Below, piece after piece: positions 1-11,689 of a DNA stretch of 64,000 bases. The notes beneath the pieces are model-generated. The model saw only the letters and a list, made by a program, of their open reading frames with translations, was not told where the DNA came from and did not search any database. The stretch comes from Papaver somniferum (taxonomy: Eukaryota > Streptophyta > Magnoliopsida > Ranunculales > Papaveraceae): positions 156,294,210 to 156,358,209 of the forward strand of contig NC_039359.1 of assembly GCF_003573695.1 (NCBI RefSeq). The letters are read 5' to 3'. Every line of letters begins with the position of its first letter. Position 1 is the first letter of the stretch. A program made the position numbers and the translations under genes.

Positions 1-130
1 GGGGCGAGTATCGTTCAGGCATTAACTAAACTAATTAGCTTTCAGTGAAATGATTAAATAATGCTGGTTGATCGAGTCCTTGCATTGCATCACAAGGTAC
101 ACTACAAACAAAGCCTACGGTATCAACTAC

Positions 131-463
131 CTTGATTTTTGTCCCAGTTCTTGTCTGTAAGGATTTAATTGTTTCACCTCCCTTGCCAACGACCAAACCA
201 ACCTGCATATAAATTGTGCTTGTATATTAGACACAGTAAAGATACCCATGAATTGTGGTCCACACTGATCGCATTATAATTTACTAAAAAAAACAGCAAC
301 AAGGACCAAACCTTCTCATTTGGGACTTGGATCTGAATTTAATTCAACAGGTCTGGTTGTTGCATATCTATCAGCTTCAGAACCTCTTGTGATTTGAATT
401 AGCTCCAGAATTATTCTGCAATAACCGAATGATTTCCCCAGCTTTGCCTATAAGAACACCAAC
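131..463 (-). pseudogene. KH-domain RNA-binding protein gene fragment (FUBP-like), two exons
   Basis: Two exons of a gene read leftwards, probably continuing beyond the window start. Exon 312-463 (acceptor AG at 464-465) encodes a KH start, VGVLIGKAGEIIRLLQNNSGA, with the GKAG form of the GXXG nucleic-acid-binding loop. Exon 131-202 (acceptor at 203-204, possible donor GTAGTT below 131) encodes a second KH start, VGLVVGKGGETIKSLQTRTG, with GKGG. Two KH modules with these loops are typical of plant FUBP/KSRP-like single-stranded nucleic-acid-binding proteins. After NNSGA, the continuation (QITRGSEADRYATTRPVEL) lies in another frame, as if 2 nt were lost near 400. The frame used for the loop therefore runs into a stop. 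The family call is fairly firm. The pseudogene call depends on that frameshift, and I could not verify the splice sites. Confidence 0.62.
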
Positions 464-771
464 CTGCCAAGAAGTCGCACAATTTTCATTTGCCAGGATT
501 CATACAACACTTCACTATTTTTAGTCAAATTATTACTGATATTTAAATGATATTTTGCCAAGAACCCACCAATTTCTGCTTTTTAGTCAAATTATTGGTG
601 ATCTATATATGATAGAACCCCCCAATGAATATTTTAGTAAAACTAAGTTCTTAGGGATATTGCAAGCCAAAATTATGTTCAGACCGCACTTCAGAGCAAA
701 AATAGAGATGAGTTTTAGGATCAGCATTGGGGGGCGAGACTACGACCCTATGAGCAAAGCTTATTGACTTC

Positions 772-854
772 AAAAATGTAAGAAATACCTAAGCGGCGAG
801 CAATGCTTGAGTAGGTGTTATCTGAAGCACCTCCAAGAATGGAAGTCACACTCA
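772..854 (-). other. possible isolated exon, unrecognised
   Basis: On the minus strand an AG acceptor (complement of 855-856) precedes an open stretch encoding SVTSILGGASDNTYSSIARR and then LGISYIFEV. The composition is protein-like and more regular than its surroundings, but I do not recognise a family. It lies upstream of the KH exons on the same strand, so it could be another exon of that gene or of a separate decayed gene. No convincing donor was found. Confidence 0.2.
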
Positions 855-857
855 CTG

Positions 858-3800
858 TATTACTCTGTGTTTTAATCAAACAACATATCATTAAACTGAA
901 AATAAAGAATAACGAAGGCATAAATGGTAAGCCAGAAACATGCAAAGACTACAGAAATTCCCAACTCACAGGTCTAGTAGGGGAGCTGCATATAAATGAC
1001 CAAATTTAGCTGAGTTGCAGCCAATCCATGTGTATATCTGCAGTTCATACAAATGACTAATATGATCAGGCATTAAGAGAAGTAAGAATCCTGAATTTAG
1101 TATATAAGTGATAATTTGAAATCATAAGAAGACCTTCAATGACATATAAAAGCCTCAAATTAATAGGTGAATGAATTCAAGTACATGTATACAAAAGATA
1201 AAATGAATAAGATATTTGTTGAGAAAGCAGAGGCTACTATCTAATACATTAATATTTTACCCTGTAGAACCTAGGTTCTGATTTTAAATTGACACTCTTC
1301 TTCCAACCTTCTTCTTAAGGAAATCTTTGGAATTAGACCCCAAAATGGAAATTACAAAGAAATTCAAACCAGGAGTTAAAACGACAAAAGTCGGAAGCAA
1401 TCTTTGCCTTGGGCCCATGTCCCAAACAATATACCCACATCAAATGTATAAACACGTGCTAATTAACTTACTTTATTTTAACTATAATTAGACGCATTGT
1501 CAATCATATACCAATCAACAAATTATATGTATTTGACCACTCAACCTAACGACTAGATTCCATTCATCAGCTTCCTATAAGGACTACCCAAGAAAAATGT
1601 TCTTCATTTAAGAAATAATGTGTGTGACCAACTATGAAATGTGCATTATCCAAATCAACCAATCCAGAATGAGTCTATCAACATAACTAAATACCTTGAA
1701 ATTAGCACTAACCTACACCCCTTTAGGTTAGTGGGAATCCCTCAACTTCTTATATTTCACTTGGTATAGACAAATCATCTGTAGATAGATATAAGAAAGA
1801 AAAGGATGGAACTAGAACCTAACGATATTGATCCCAGAGTTCTGATTGTGATTCTTTCCTTAGTCCTTTACATAATCAAAATCTTACAGATCTACGCAAT
1901 TTTACTCTATTTGATGCCAAGAGTGGTGGCTATTGAGTATAATGACTTCACTAAAATTTTAATTGAGAAGATAGAAGTTGATATTAATTTTTCTTTCAAT
2001 CTATTTATCTATTATCACAACACAACCTTGTCAAAATAACCAAAACAACTTTTGTAAGACAGTAAAGATAGCATAATACTGAACACTCTCCCTGATCGGT
2101 GGGGAAAAAAATAAGGAAGACCCAAAATCTCATCTGCACATTCAACAAAGAGGAATAGATTTATATTTTCAAGAGTCAACTGAGTAACAAAAGTACAGCT
2201 AGGCCACCTAAGCTTTCAGTGTGAAGATTGTGGTGCAATGGCTGCCAATCGACATTGACATTTGTAAGAAAAGATGAAGTTACTGAAGTTTTATCATGAC
2301 CATGTGATGAAGTTACATGGAGAGCAAATCACTAGATTACTTATTTTGACCTAATTAAACAAAATCCCTAAAAATAAATAGAAAAATTTGTTTATTACCC
2401 TAATAAATTGAAACTCAGAAGAAATTGAAACTCGGAATAAAGTACATACGAACCATGATATAAATTGAATCAGAAAAAACCCTCCATCATACTTATCATA
2501 CAAAACAATAACAATAACAAAATTATATGAATTCGAGAGTTACTTAACATGATTTTCAGGCCCAATCACACAAAACAATTAGAAACTAAAAAATATTTAA
2601 TTTTCATAGTAAAGTGAAGGTTATACCTCAAGATCTTGTAGAAATCAAGTAAAACCCTGTCAACAAACAAAAACAAACGATGATTAAAACCAACAAATAA
2701 ACAAGATGAACAAGAATAAGAAAAAACAGAAAAGGGGATTTTTTATTAACAAACCCTAACTTTGAAATTACCTTGAATAAAATCAAGATTGAAACTGGTT
2801 TTGATGATGGCGGGTTTAAAAAAAATGGTTCAATGGTGTGATTCTTTTCTCTGATTTGGAGTTTGGGTGAGAGGGATTTAGGTGAGAGAGTGAGGGTTTT
2901 GGGTGAGAGACGAATGAAAGTACGAGGCACACTTCTTTTCTCTGGTTTAAGGAATGTGAAAAATACTATAACCCCTGCTGTATGGGTTCAATATATAGAA
3001 GCCCCACAAAATGGATCATTCACTATCAACTCCATTCTTTCACATTTTGATATTTTTAGGCCCACAACTTTAGAATTCAGGCCTGTTAATAAAGTTTTCA
3101 GCCATGGTAATTTGATAATACCAAGAATACCCCTAACTATATATATCTAATGGAATTAGCTAGAGGTTTTATTATCGGTTTCATTTTCTTTTTTCATTCT
3201 CTCTCTTTAGATGAAGCACACAGAGAAGATGTGATTTCTGATCGAAAATTTCAGCGAAAAAACCATTTCAAAACCTAGATCTAAGAATTACAGATCGGTT
3301 GAACTCATCATCAAAAGCTAGATTTAACATCAACGTCACTTGTTCTTGAAGATTTAGTGAAAGTTAATGAAAAAGTTCGGTGAGAATCATCACCAACAAA
3401 TGAATCAGAAGATTCACCTACAAAACAAGTAAGTTTCCTTTATCTTTAACATTTCAATTCAATAGGTAGATTCTTCGATTTTCAAATTTTTATTTCTGAA
3501 AAATAATTTTATGATTTTGATAACTTTTAAAAGCTGGATTTCATGTTAAATCTATTATTAAAATCATAATCAGAGTTAGGTCTGTTATAATGTCACATTA
3601 ATCTAACTTTAGAGAGGAAAATTTTGAAAAACAATTCAAGAAAAATTTCTAGGGTTCTTGAACAACAATCGATATATCTTTTAATCTGTTATCTCGATCA
3701 AAAATTGGTTTTCAGAGTTGAAATCAGTGAATCATTATCTCTTTTACCCATATATTTGATACAAATTTCATATAGTTCGATTTTCGAACTGATTTTTGCT

Positions 3801-4738
3801 CATCTCTAATTTTATCTGTTTTTAACTAATAATTTTTAGTTCAATCTATATTTCCTTTAATTTTTCAAATTTAAGCAAAATGACGCAATACGATTTCAAG
3901 ACTTAGATTATATATGTAATCGAAATTTTATCTCAATTTTTTCATCAGCTAATATCTCTTGTAGAGCGTCAATTACTGGTAATGGTGTTGTCAAATAATA
4001 AAAAAAAAATGGAAGAACAATGGGATGGAATGAAAAGTTACATATCAGTAGTCAATGTACATGTAAAGCAGATTAGGTTACTAAATTGTGGTTTTTGTCA
4101 AGTTTTTACGATTGGACATTGTTTTACTTTTTGATATTTATTTACTTAACTGAGAACAATTAGGACACATTTCAGCATTCCGCAATTATCATATTTTGTT
4201 GTCCTGTGTATGCATTTTAACTAGTCGGTGGTTGTTGTTTTTTCCTGCCAACTTGTTGTTTGATTTGAGTCTGATAATCAAGCTAAACATACTATAATAT
4301 GTGTTCTTACTTTTCATATCTTTCTTTCTGTTCATTTGTGTGGTTCATTTTTGAAGTAGTTATGGTGGGTGGCAATATTTCGTGTATTGATATGCTAGTG
4401 AAATGCTTGTTGTATGGCCTGTTGATCAATCTTAATTTTGTAGGGGAAGGACAAAGTATACAATCTTTTCTCAGAGAGGCTATACGATCAACACTTTTTG
4501 AGGAAAACGTGAAATGCTACTTGATTTTGTTTTAACCTCGTCCTATGCTAAGATAGTCAAAAGGATTATTTCCTTTCGGAATGGGGATAGACAAGTCAAG
4601 CGTACCGAGAATCATTCATTATGGTAGGCCACCTATATCTTTATATTTATCTCATCCCTACAGTAAGTATTTGATCATTTTATATAACAGGCATCTAAAG
4701 TTTTCTCTACACGTGTCAAATTTTTTTTTGCTCTACAT
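858..4738. other. intergenic / intronic sequence without a supported gene
   Basis: A+T-rich sequence with only short random reading frames. Around 2630-2930 on the minus strand a Ser/Pro/Lys-rich open stretch, followed by a donor-like GTATAACC near 2629, looks like the 5' leader of a leftward gene. Around 3210-3430 on the plus strand there is a purine-rich leader-like stretch ending in an AAG-GTAAGT-like donor (near 3428). Together these suggest two divergent transcription starts near 2.9-3.2 kb, but no downstream coding sequence could be linked to either. Confidence 0.4.
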
Positions 4739-4756
4739 TATGCTTTCTTTGATGAC

Positions 4757-6229
4757 AGAGTTTGGAGGCATACCATCACTCTATCAGGAAGCAGGTCAAA
4801 ACATTGTTGGCTGCAAGTGGGTGTTCAGAATTAAGTACAAAGCAGATGGCACTATTGATACACATAAAGCCAGATTGGTGGCCAAGGGCTATCATCAACA
4901 GTATGGAATTGACTTTGCTGAAACTTTCAGCCCTGTAGCTAAACCTACAACCATTAGACTTATACTTTCTATTGCAGTTAATTACAATTGGGCAATTTCT
5001 CAACTTGACATTTGAAATGCCTTTTTACATGGAGATCTTGAAGAACCGGTGTATATGGAGCAGCCTCCAGGATTTCAAGATGAAGAAATCCCCACTATGT
5101 CTGTAAGTTACACAAATCCATCTATGGATTGAAACAGGCTCCAAGGGCCTGGTATGGCAAATTATCAGATGTTCTTCTTTCTCTTGGCTTTATGGCATCT
5201 TTGGCTGACACTTCACTCTTTGTTCAAAAATTGGGTAAAAGACTCACAATAGTGCTGGTATATGTTGATGATATCTTAGTCACTGGAAATGATACAACTT
5301 ATATCACTGCTTTCATCTCTGAATTGAACAATCATTTTCCTGTCAAAGATCTTGGTGTTCTTCATTACTTTCTTGGTCTTGAAGTCTTAAGAAATTCAGC
5401 TGGAATTTTTCTATCTCAATCCAAGTACATTCTGGACTTGCTCAAAAAGACTAACACGGTTGGTTGCAAACACTGCTCTTCTCCAGCTGCTGCTAACGCT
5501 CAACTTACATATGAGGGTGAATTACTTCCAGATCCTACTTCTTACAGATCAATTGTTGGTGCATTACACTACTTAACTTGGAGCAGACCTGAAATATCTT
5601 TTGCAGTCCAACAAGTCTGCCAATTTATGTCTCAGCCAACCACTCATCACTTAGCTGATGTTCATAGAATTCTCAGATATCTAAAAAGGACTATTGATTA
5701 TGGGATTTGTTTCACCAAGGGGCCAATGACTTTACATGGTTATTCAGATGCTGACTGGGCTGGTGCTATTACTGACAGTAAATCGATTGGTGGTTTTTGC
5801 ATTTATTTTGGTTCTAATCCCATTTCATGGTCAACTAAGAAACAGGCTACAGTTTCAAGGTCTTCTACAGAATCTGAATACAGATCCTTAGCCATTGCAG
5901 CTGCAGAAACTTATTGGATTTGTCAAATTCTCAAGGACCTTCATTTTCATCTCTCTTCATCACCCAGACTTGGTTGTGACAATGTGAGCTCTATTTCTTT
6001 AGCTTCCAATCCTGTTATGAACATCAAAATGAAGAGTCTCAGAGTTGATTTTCACTATGTCAGGGAGCTTGTCAAACTTAAACTTTTGCAGGTCTACTAT
6101 GTTGCTACAGTGGATCAAACAGATGATATCTTTACTAAGGGATTTCATGGCCCCAGATTCAAGTTTCTCACATCCAAGTTGAAGGTCTCTTCTCCAGCCA
6201 CCTTACACTTGAGGGGGGTAATGGCATAA
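4757..6229 (+). pseudogene. copia RT-RNase H polyprotein fragment, broken
   Basis: From about 4800 the frame shows copia RT motifs: [29 protein letters not shown], then QLDI followed by a TGA stop at 5013-5015 where a Lys codon is usual. Just after, LHGDLEEPVYMEQPPGF continues until a frameshift near 5090-5100. A second open segment (5129-6229) has YGLKQAPRAW, the catalytic YVDDILVTGND, SYRSIVGALHYLTWSRPE, the RNase H segment (GYSDADWAG, SRSSTESEYRSLA) and the C-terminal DIFTKGF region. The usual HARTKHIE-like segment is degraded to MNIKMKSLRVDFHYVRE. The RT catalytic aspartates survive, but the stop and frameshift make it non-functional. Confidence 0.88.
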
Positions 6230-6560
6230 CTAGTATGACTGCAGAGCAAGCCAATGTTGATAGTTCTAAAACTGTCACTTCTACTGACTGTGGCAGTACA
6301 GAGTAACATGCTCAGGGTGCTCAAGTAAATATGAAGTGTGTTTCACACACATGTGAAACTGTCTTCTTTAAATAGCTGTCACCAATGTCTGTGAAGAATA
6401 ACTTTAATTTGAATTTCTTTTTCTGTTTTACTTTTCTCTTTCCTCTCTGATACTCAGAGAATGTAAGAACCCTAGATTTGTTTTTGTTAATGAAGAGATG
6501 AATACAATGTTATTACAAAGAATCCAAAGTTAGCCTTCAGCATTGAGATATTGGTGACAG
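6209..6560 (+). repeat. polypurine tract and 3' LTR of copia fragment I
   Basis: A G-rich purine tract directly follows the RNase H stop, as expected for priming of plus-strand synthesis. The next ~340 bp contain a TATA-like box and a T-rich stretch ending near ATTGGTGACA. No partner LTR exists in the window, so the outer boundary is approximate. Confidence 0.5.
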
Positions 6561-6715
6561 TTAGTTTCCTAATTTAACTTCTAAGTGGAACTACTATTTT
6601 CAGCTTCGTTGATGAACCAAACTAAGCAGCACAGTCCAAGTGAGAAAAAAACACTTCTAATATATGCTAACACACTAATAGAGGACGGGAAAACAGGATC
6701 AATGTCTAATAATAC

Positions 6716-9086
6716 CTTCATTTTATAACCATTTTCAAGGACCTTAAGTTGCTCTAAATCTTCTTCAAGTTGCAGCGGAGTAGGTGCAAGCTCTGAATAT
6801 TTCTTCAAAAACTTCGAGTCATAGCTCTGGCCAGATAAATGTAGGATCATCATTGACCAACAAAAAAAATGCCAACCCATCAGGAACTTAGATAGTCCAC
6901 ACAGCGACACATAATATAGTATATCTTTAAACAGGCGAATTCAGCAGCACAAAAATATGTGCTCCAAAACTAACGAATACCTGGATACCAAGATGAAGTA
7001 GATAAGGGGAGTTTGGATTGACTTTTCCTGACCTGTATAAATTGGTTGAAAAGTACATTAATTTTTTCTTAAGAAAATAGGGAACTCAATTAGCATGAAA
7101 CTGAAATCGTCCAAACTGCTTACTTATTAAATGGGATTAGCCCCTCGAAAAATAGATTGCATAGCCATGGTTGTCGACAATACATTTCACCCTGTTTGGA
7201 TCAGTTGAATTTTCAGGCTTTAAAGATGTCACACCAGTGCTGAAAACAGCATCAGGAGCTCCCTATGGACCAAAAGTCATTCAAATAAAGGAACAAGGAA
7301 AACTGTGCATAAGGTCAAAAAAAGATCCCAAATCACTACCTGCAGAGCTTTAACAATTCCATCTATGATCCCTGGTTCAATAAGAGGTTCATCAACCTGA
7401 ATATGGACGATGATATCATATTTCCTCTCAAGCTTCTCCAATGCTTCATTGCATCGCTCAGTACCTATGAATCAGGAAGAAAAAAAAAATTGGTAAGACA
7501 AGACATTAGAACAAGTGAACACTCGTAACATGTAGCAAAAATACTTCTCTATCATTTCTACCAGATTCTGATGTCGTTATCACATCAGCACCAAATCCTC
7601 GACAGCATTCTGCATTTTTCTCATCATCGTTGCCACAACTAGTGCATTAAGAAACTTTATACGGTTAAGTACAAGTCATAAAAGATGATAATTTCAAGCT
7701 AACCAAGTGATGAGCACACATGTATTTCTCCTTCTGGCCACCAGACCAAAAAAATTCATTAACCAGAATTTCTACCTCTTTAAAAGATACTTATACAGAC
7801 ATCGGCAAAAAATGATATCAGTATACTAATACTAGAGTTGAAATTCACAAAAATGGGAAAGAACATTAAAATCCGTACCAACATGGTCCAGTGTCGAGGC
7901 TAGTTTTGCTCTCTCCCATGTTCTCTGTTGAACAGCAAGAAGAAAATCATGGTATCCTCTACTCTAAATCATAGAATGAGAAGAAACTCATAAACGAGTT
8001 TTATAGGTACATCCTTTTGTACCTTATGAGACACTGCTATTCTTATTGGTCATGTAAATTGGACTCCTTTTCAACTGTGTAACAATGATACTGGTAAGCG
8101 TCTAGGTATCGGGTATGGAGACAAGCTCTTCAGTAAGCCCACCAGAAAATATTGCATACAGGGACATGGAATGGGAGATAGAGTTAGGTTAATGTTATGT
8201 ACATTCTTCTTAGGAGAAACATAGCTATTCCAGTCTTACATCAAAGAAAAAAACAGCCATGTTTCTTCTTCAGCTTCTAAGTTCTAAGGCAATCAAATTG
8301 CAGATATCAAAGTTATATGGCTAGCACAACCGCGGCAGTGTCCGTGCATGTCTGAGTAGAGTTCCAGTGTCGATTCTAGGAAATTTTGAAAAAGAAGGTG
8401 ATCTGCTGTGTCACAGCTTTTCAAAAATACTCAGCAATTATCATTTTTCGGTAATTCAAACATGCGCAGCGCTGGATTCGGATATCTATGGATCATAATA
8501 TTTCTTCCCCATTATCAAATAACAATGTTAATTATATCTGAACAACAACATACATTACGTTCATTTCTAACAAGCGAGGACATGAAGAACTGACCTATGA
8601 TTCAACACTTCCAAAACAACATATATTAAGTTGCAGATTGAATTCTTTCTTCCTAACTAATCCGAACAAGATCACTATATTTGAATCCAAACCCACATAC
8701 AGACACCCAGCTTTTAATTCTAATTATAAGTAAATAGAAACCCAATTGATAAGAACATGTTCAGTCATTTATGAAGACAATATCAAATCAGAATGCCAAA
8801 ACCAAAGGAACTTCAAGTTTAAGACAGTAATTGGTAGAAACATAGTGTGGGCAACAATACCTAAATCATGGGTTTCCCAAGAATATGAACTATAAAGGGC
8901 TTCGAATCTAGAGAAAGCATAACGAGCAGGTATAATACCAATTACACCACTCCTGAATTTCCCAGATCCTCGAATTGAAAAGGCAGCTCCAATTGCTGCT
9001 GCTGCAATTGCAGCACCTGTAACTAGTCCGTACATAATCCATGACTTGCAATTACTATTTGATCCACATGATGAACCTTGATCCAT
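6716..9086 (-). pseudogene. KDSB: 3-deoxy-manno-octulosonate cytidylyltransferase (CMP-KDO synthetase) pseudogene
   Basis: Seven minus-strand exons match plant KDSB, the enzyme that activates KDO for rhamnogalacturonan II synthesis: 8861-9086 (N-terminal hydrophobic anchor, then RSGVIGIIPARYAFSRFE), 7879-7924 (RTWERAKLASTLDHV), 7553-7638, 7340-7464 (GTERCNEALEKLERKYD...EPLIEPGIIDGIVKALQ), 7124-7262 (APDAVFSTGVTSLKPE...DPNRVKCIVDN), 6981-7032 (SGKVNPNSPYLLHLGIQ) and 6716-6826 (SKFLKKYSELAPTPLQLEED...VLENGYKMK). Breaks: about 5 nt missing near 8900; TAG at 8861-8863 where Gln is expected; a 1-nt loss near 7629 in exon 3; the exon 3 donor read as AT at 7551-7552; a 1-nt loss near 7145 giving TAA; and QGDEP changed to QVDEP. 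The final exon is absent. Exon phases and order fit the family, so the identity is firm and the copy is dead. Confidence 0.9.
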
Positions 9087-9595
9087 CTTTCTTCTTCCTC
9101 AGTCCTTGAGAGAGAAGAGAGTGACAGTGATGCATTAGGGTTCTTTAGCGACTCTGCGAGTAACAAAAAGGAAAAAACTGGGTTTGAATGACAGATCTTA
9201 AACCTGTTCGGATTAAGTATGGAAATATTTGTCACTAACGCCATAACTACAATAACCACCTTATAACCTTTGTAAAATTAACATTTTGTTTCTCTAAACT
9301 TAAAATTAACAGTACTAACATGGTTAACTATAAGTAGTCAAAATAAGTTACTTAGTTAAACTACTTTTGTGGTACTGAGCTCTATAGTACAATTGCAGGG
9401 TATGTAACTCCGTTAACAGAAACAGGTATATTATGAAGCCTAAATAAAGAAAATAGAAAAAGAATTCCTCTTATGTGTTGCTTGGGTACATGAAAACCCT
9501 CACTTTAGCTCCCTACACAATTAAAACTAAACACAAGCGACCTCAGCGATAAAATCAAACATTATAAAATTCACAAATACAAAGGAACATACATG
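9087..9595. other. upstream region of the KDSB pseudogene, no gene seen
   Basis: Sequence upstream of the KDSB start codon (a pyrimidine-rich leader at 9087-9150 on the plus strand), followed by A+T-rich DNA up to the next minus-strand exon. Nothing else is supported. Confidence 0.45.
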
Positions 9596-10999
9596 TTACG
9601 CACATAGAAGAGAAGCACGTTCCACACCATTGTGAACCATTGCAATCCATGGGTGCAGAAAATATGTTATACCGAAACGTTCTGGTTGTGGCACTGTTAT
9701 CCTTGAATATTTAAAGAAACAAGTATTCAACAATTTTGGTTTTCCAAATGAATCTGACGGTATAAAGTACAGGTCTGGCAATCCTGGATAGTGGTTTATT
9801 GAAAACAATCTCTTGCCTGTTGATAGTGATGAACCTCTACCTACGAAGGGGGCAATATGTACCAACACTGACACTAAAACAACACCATTTAGATAAAACG
9901 TTCCCAAATTGCAACTTACCTCTAAACAGACCTAGGAAAAACATATAAACGCAAAGTACCCATTGCTGGACTGAGGTTCATTTGTGGATGGAACAAAGTA
10001 CAAAATAAAATATGCATTTCAAGATAAAAGATGAGTCACTCGTAAACATGCATTGGAATAAGAATTCAAATGATGCATACCTGGTACTACTGATAGGAAT
10101 CCTAGCAGCAGGCACTTTCCTTTTGTCATATCCCTTCTTCGGTTAGATGATTTGGCTGCTGCACTGTCCTGAATCCAAATCAAACAAGAGAGATTCTTAA
10201 TCAATGTTTATAATCAGACTGATCAGAATAGGACAGGCATTTTAACTATCTAGCAGATCGGTTCACAGTCATGTGCACAAATTTAAGGAAATTAAACAGA
10301 CACGAGGATTCTAGATGATAATAAAACAGGAGTATACATACACCATTTGCCACAGGTAACAACTAACAACTGAATAATCACATCCCAGAATAGAACAAGA
10401 AGAAACATATTTTCTGAAAAGAGCTCATCTGGCAGCAGTTTTGCATTTCAAATCCAAAATTTAACTTCACATCATGAGCATACCGTTAACATCTCTATTC
10501 TATCCTTCCATATCTATCATTATCTCGTCACCTAATTCTTTCACATACATTTGTGTACCCATAAAACCTCAAAAAAAATAGACATTACCATATCATTACT
10601 GTATGGCTAAAAATTCTTAGCCCGATTAGAGGAATACTTGCCTATGGCTCATGTGTTGGTCTGTTTTTTCTACTCTTACGGCTCAACCGAAAACTAATCA
10701 CTTCCTTCAGTGCGGCTCTCTTCTTCTCCTTAAAATTCCAGAGCACTTGATCTCCTCTCATTCTCTTTAGTCCAATCAACCTACTTTTGTTTGACTTTTC
10801 TGACTCCATTTGCTGCATTAATGGTACACATTTACACCAATCAAAATCTTGTGTTTAGATCAACCTAAAGTTCAAAAAAGAAAAAAAGCTTCAGAAATAA
10901 TAACAATTAAGATAGATATACCATGATAAGTTCTTGGCGAGCTTCCTGAACATCTTTAAGCTCTATGAACCTTTTTTGATTCTCATCCAATGTCTTCTC
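9596..10999 (-). pseudogene. 3' part of an unrecognised coiled-coil gene (split by copia II)
   Basis: Downstream exons of a leftward gene. 10922-10999 encodes KTLDENQKRFIELKDVQEAR then QELIM, with donor GTATAT. 10641-10812 (acceptor GCAG) encodes QMESEKSNKSRLIGLKRM and a basic stretch ending in TAG. 10081-10168 (both splice sites good) is read as KSSNRRR plus a basic segment. 9596-9840 encodes GRGSSLSTGKRLFSINHYPG, LPDLYFIPSD, and so on, to a stop. Phases between 10081-10168 and 9596-9840 are compatible. The EARQELI...LIGLKRM order faintly recalls the coiled coil and XH region of IDN2/FDM RNA-directed DNA methylation factors, but the rest does not match and I do not assign a function. The gene is interrupted at 10999/16177 by copia II. 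Confidence 0.5.
10995..10999. repeat. target-site duplication TTCTC, left of copia II
   Basis: Five bases TTCTC directly before the TG of the left LTR, matched by TTCTC at 16177-16181 after the CA of the right LTR. Confidence 0.93.
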
Positions 11000-11522
11000 T
11001 GTTAGGATTAATGCCTTAGGATTAACCTCACAAGACACTAATAGTTCTTTGGATCAACGTAGAACTAAAGAAAACAGAAATAAGATGTACTAAACGAAAC
11101 AAAGAAAGACACAAGATTTAACGTGGTTCGGCAATATGCCTACGTCCACAAACGGTTACGATCAACTCTTATTATAGAACGAATTACATAGAATAAACCA
11201 CAACTATGACCAGTAGGATGCTGTTCACAAACCCTAAACAATTCTTTATGAACCAAACGTTCTAAACCCTAAAATTCTCTAGTTATGAGAACTCTTCTCT
11301 GAATTGTGTTGTGTGTTTTCCCTTAAGACTTGTACACCTATTTATATAGGTTACAAACTTGTCTTCCAAGTATATGAGTTATACTAGGAAACGTAAATAT
11401 AGCTACAAAAGGAAATCTTGAGTTTAACTAAATTAGGAAACCTCTATCTATACTAAATTAAGGAAACACCTAGACGATTCTAGAATACTCTAGAATCTTC
11501 CTAAAACATCGACAACATAACA
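11000..11522 (-). repeat. 3' LTR of copia II
   Basis: 523 bp running (plus strand) from TGTTAGGATTAATG to ACATCGACAACATAACA. It is near-identical to 15655-16176 and contains the ACGTGGTTCGGC motif at 11119-11149. A purine tract (minus strand AAGGTGGAGAAT) sits just inside it at 11523-11535. Confidence 0.95.
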
Positions 11523-11689
11523 ATTCTCCACCTTGCCGATGTTTCTACCAAACTGAGCTTGATCTTCTCAAGTTAACCGTAGCCTCAAATGCCCCTAGGG
11601 CCTCAACAACGAGCAATATTGATCAAGCTGAGACACCTCACAAACTTGACCTTCGGAACGACTTTCGTCAACATGTCTGCTGGATTATC

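Larger units (their letters stand above)
4739..6560 (+). mobile_element. truncated Ty1-copia retrotransposon (fragment I)
   Basis: A plus-strand copia remnant holding only the reverse transcriptase and RNase H end of the polyprotein, then a polypurine tract (TTGAGGGGGG at about 6209-6218) and LTR-like DNA with a TATA-like TTTAAATAG near 6370. Gag, protease, integrase and the 5' LTR are missing, and the left edge falls inside the RT N-terminus. Its right side abuts the place where the last exon of the minus-strand KDSB pseudogene should be, so the insertion or a linked deletion may have removed that exon. Confidence 0.8.

Noticed and set aside
2628..2930. 100-codon minus-strand frame as a gene
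   Set aside because: Low-complexity Ser/Pro/Lys start followed by a hydrophobic run that reads through intron-like A+T-rich DNA. At most it is a leader sequence.
10641..10812. Definite assignment to an IDN2/FDM (XH-domain) gene
   Set aside because: LIGLKRM and the preceding coiled coil fit, but the residues that should follow in an XH domain are not present in any frame.
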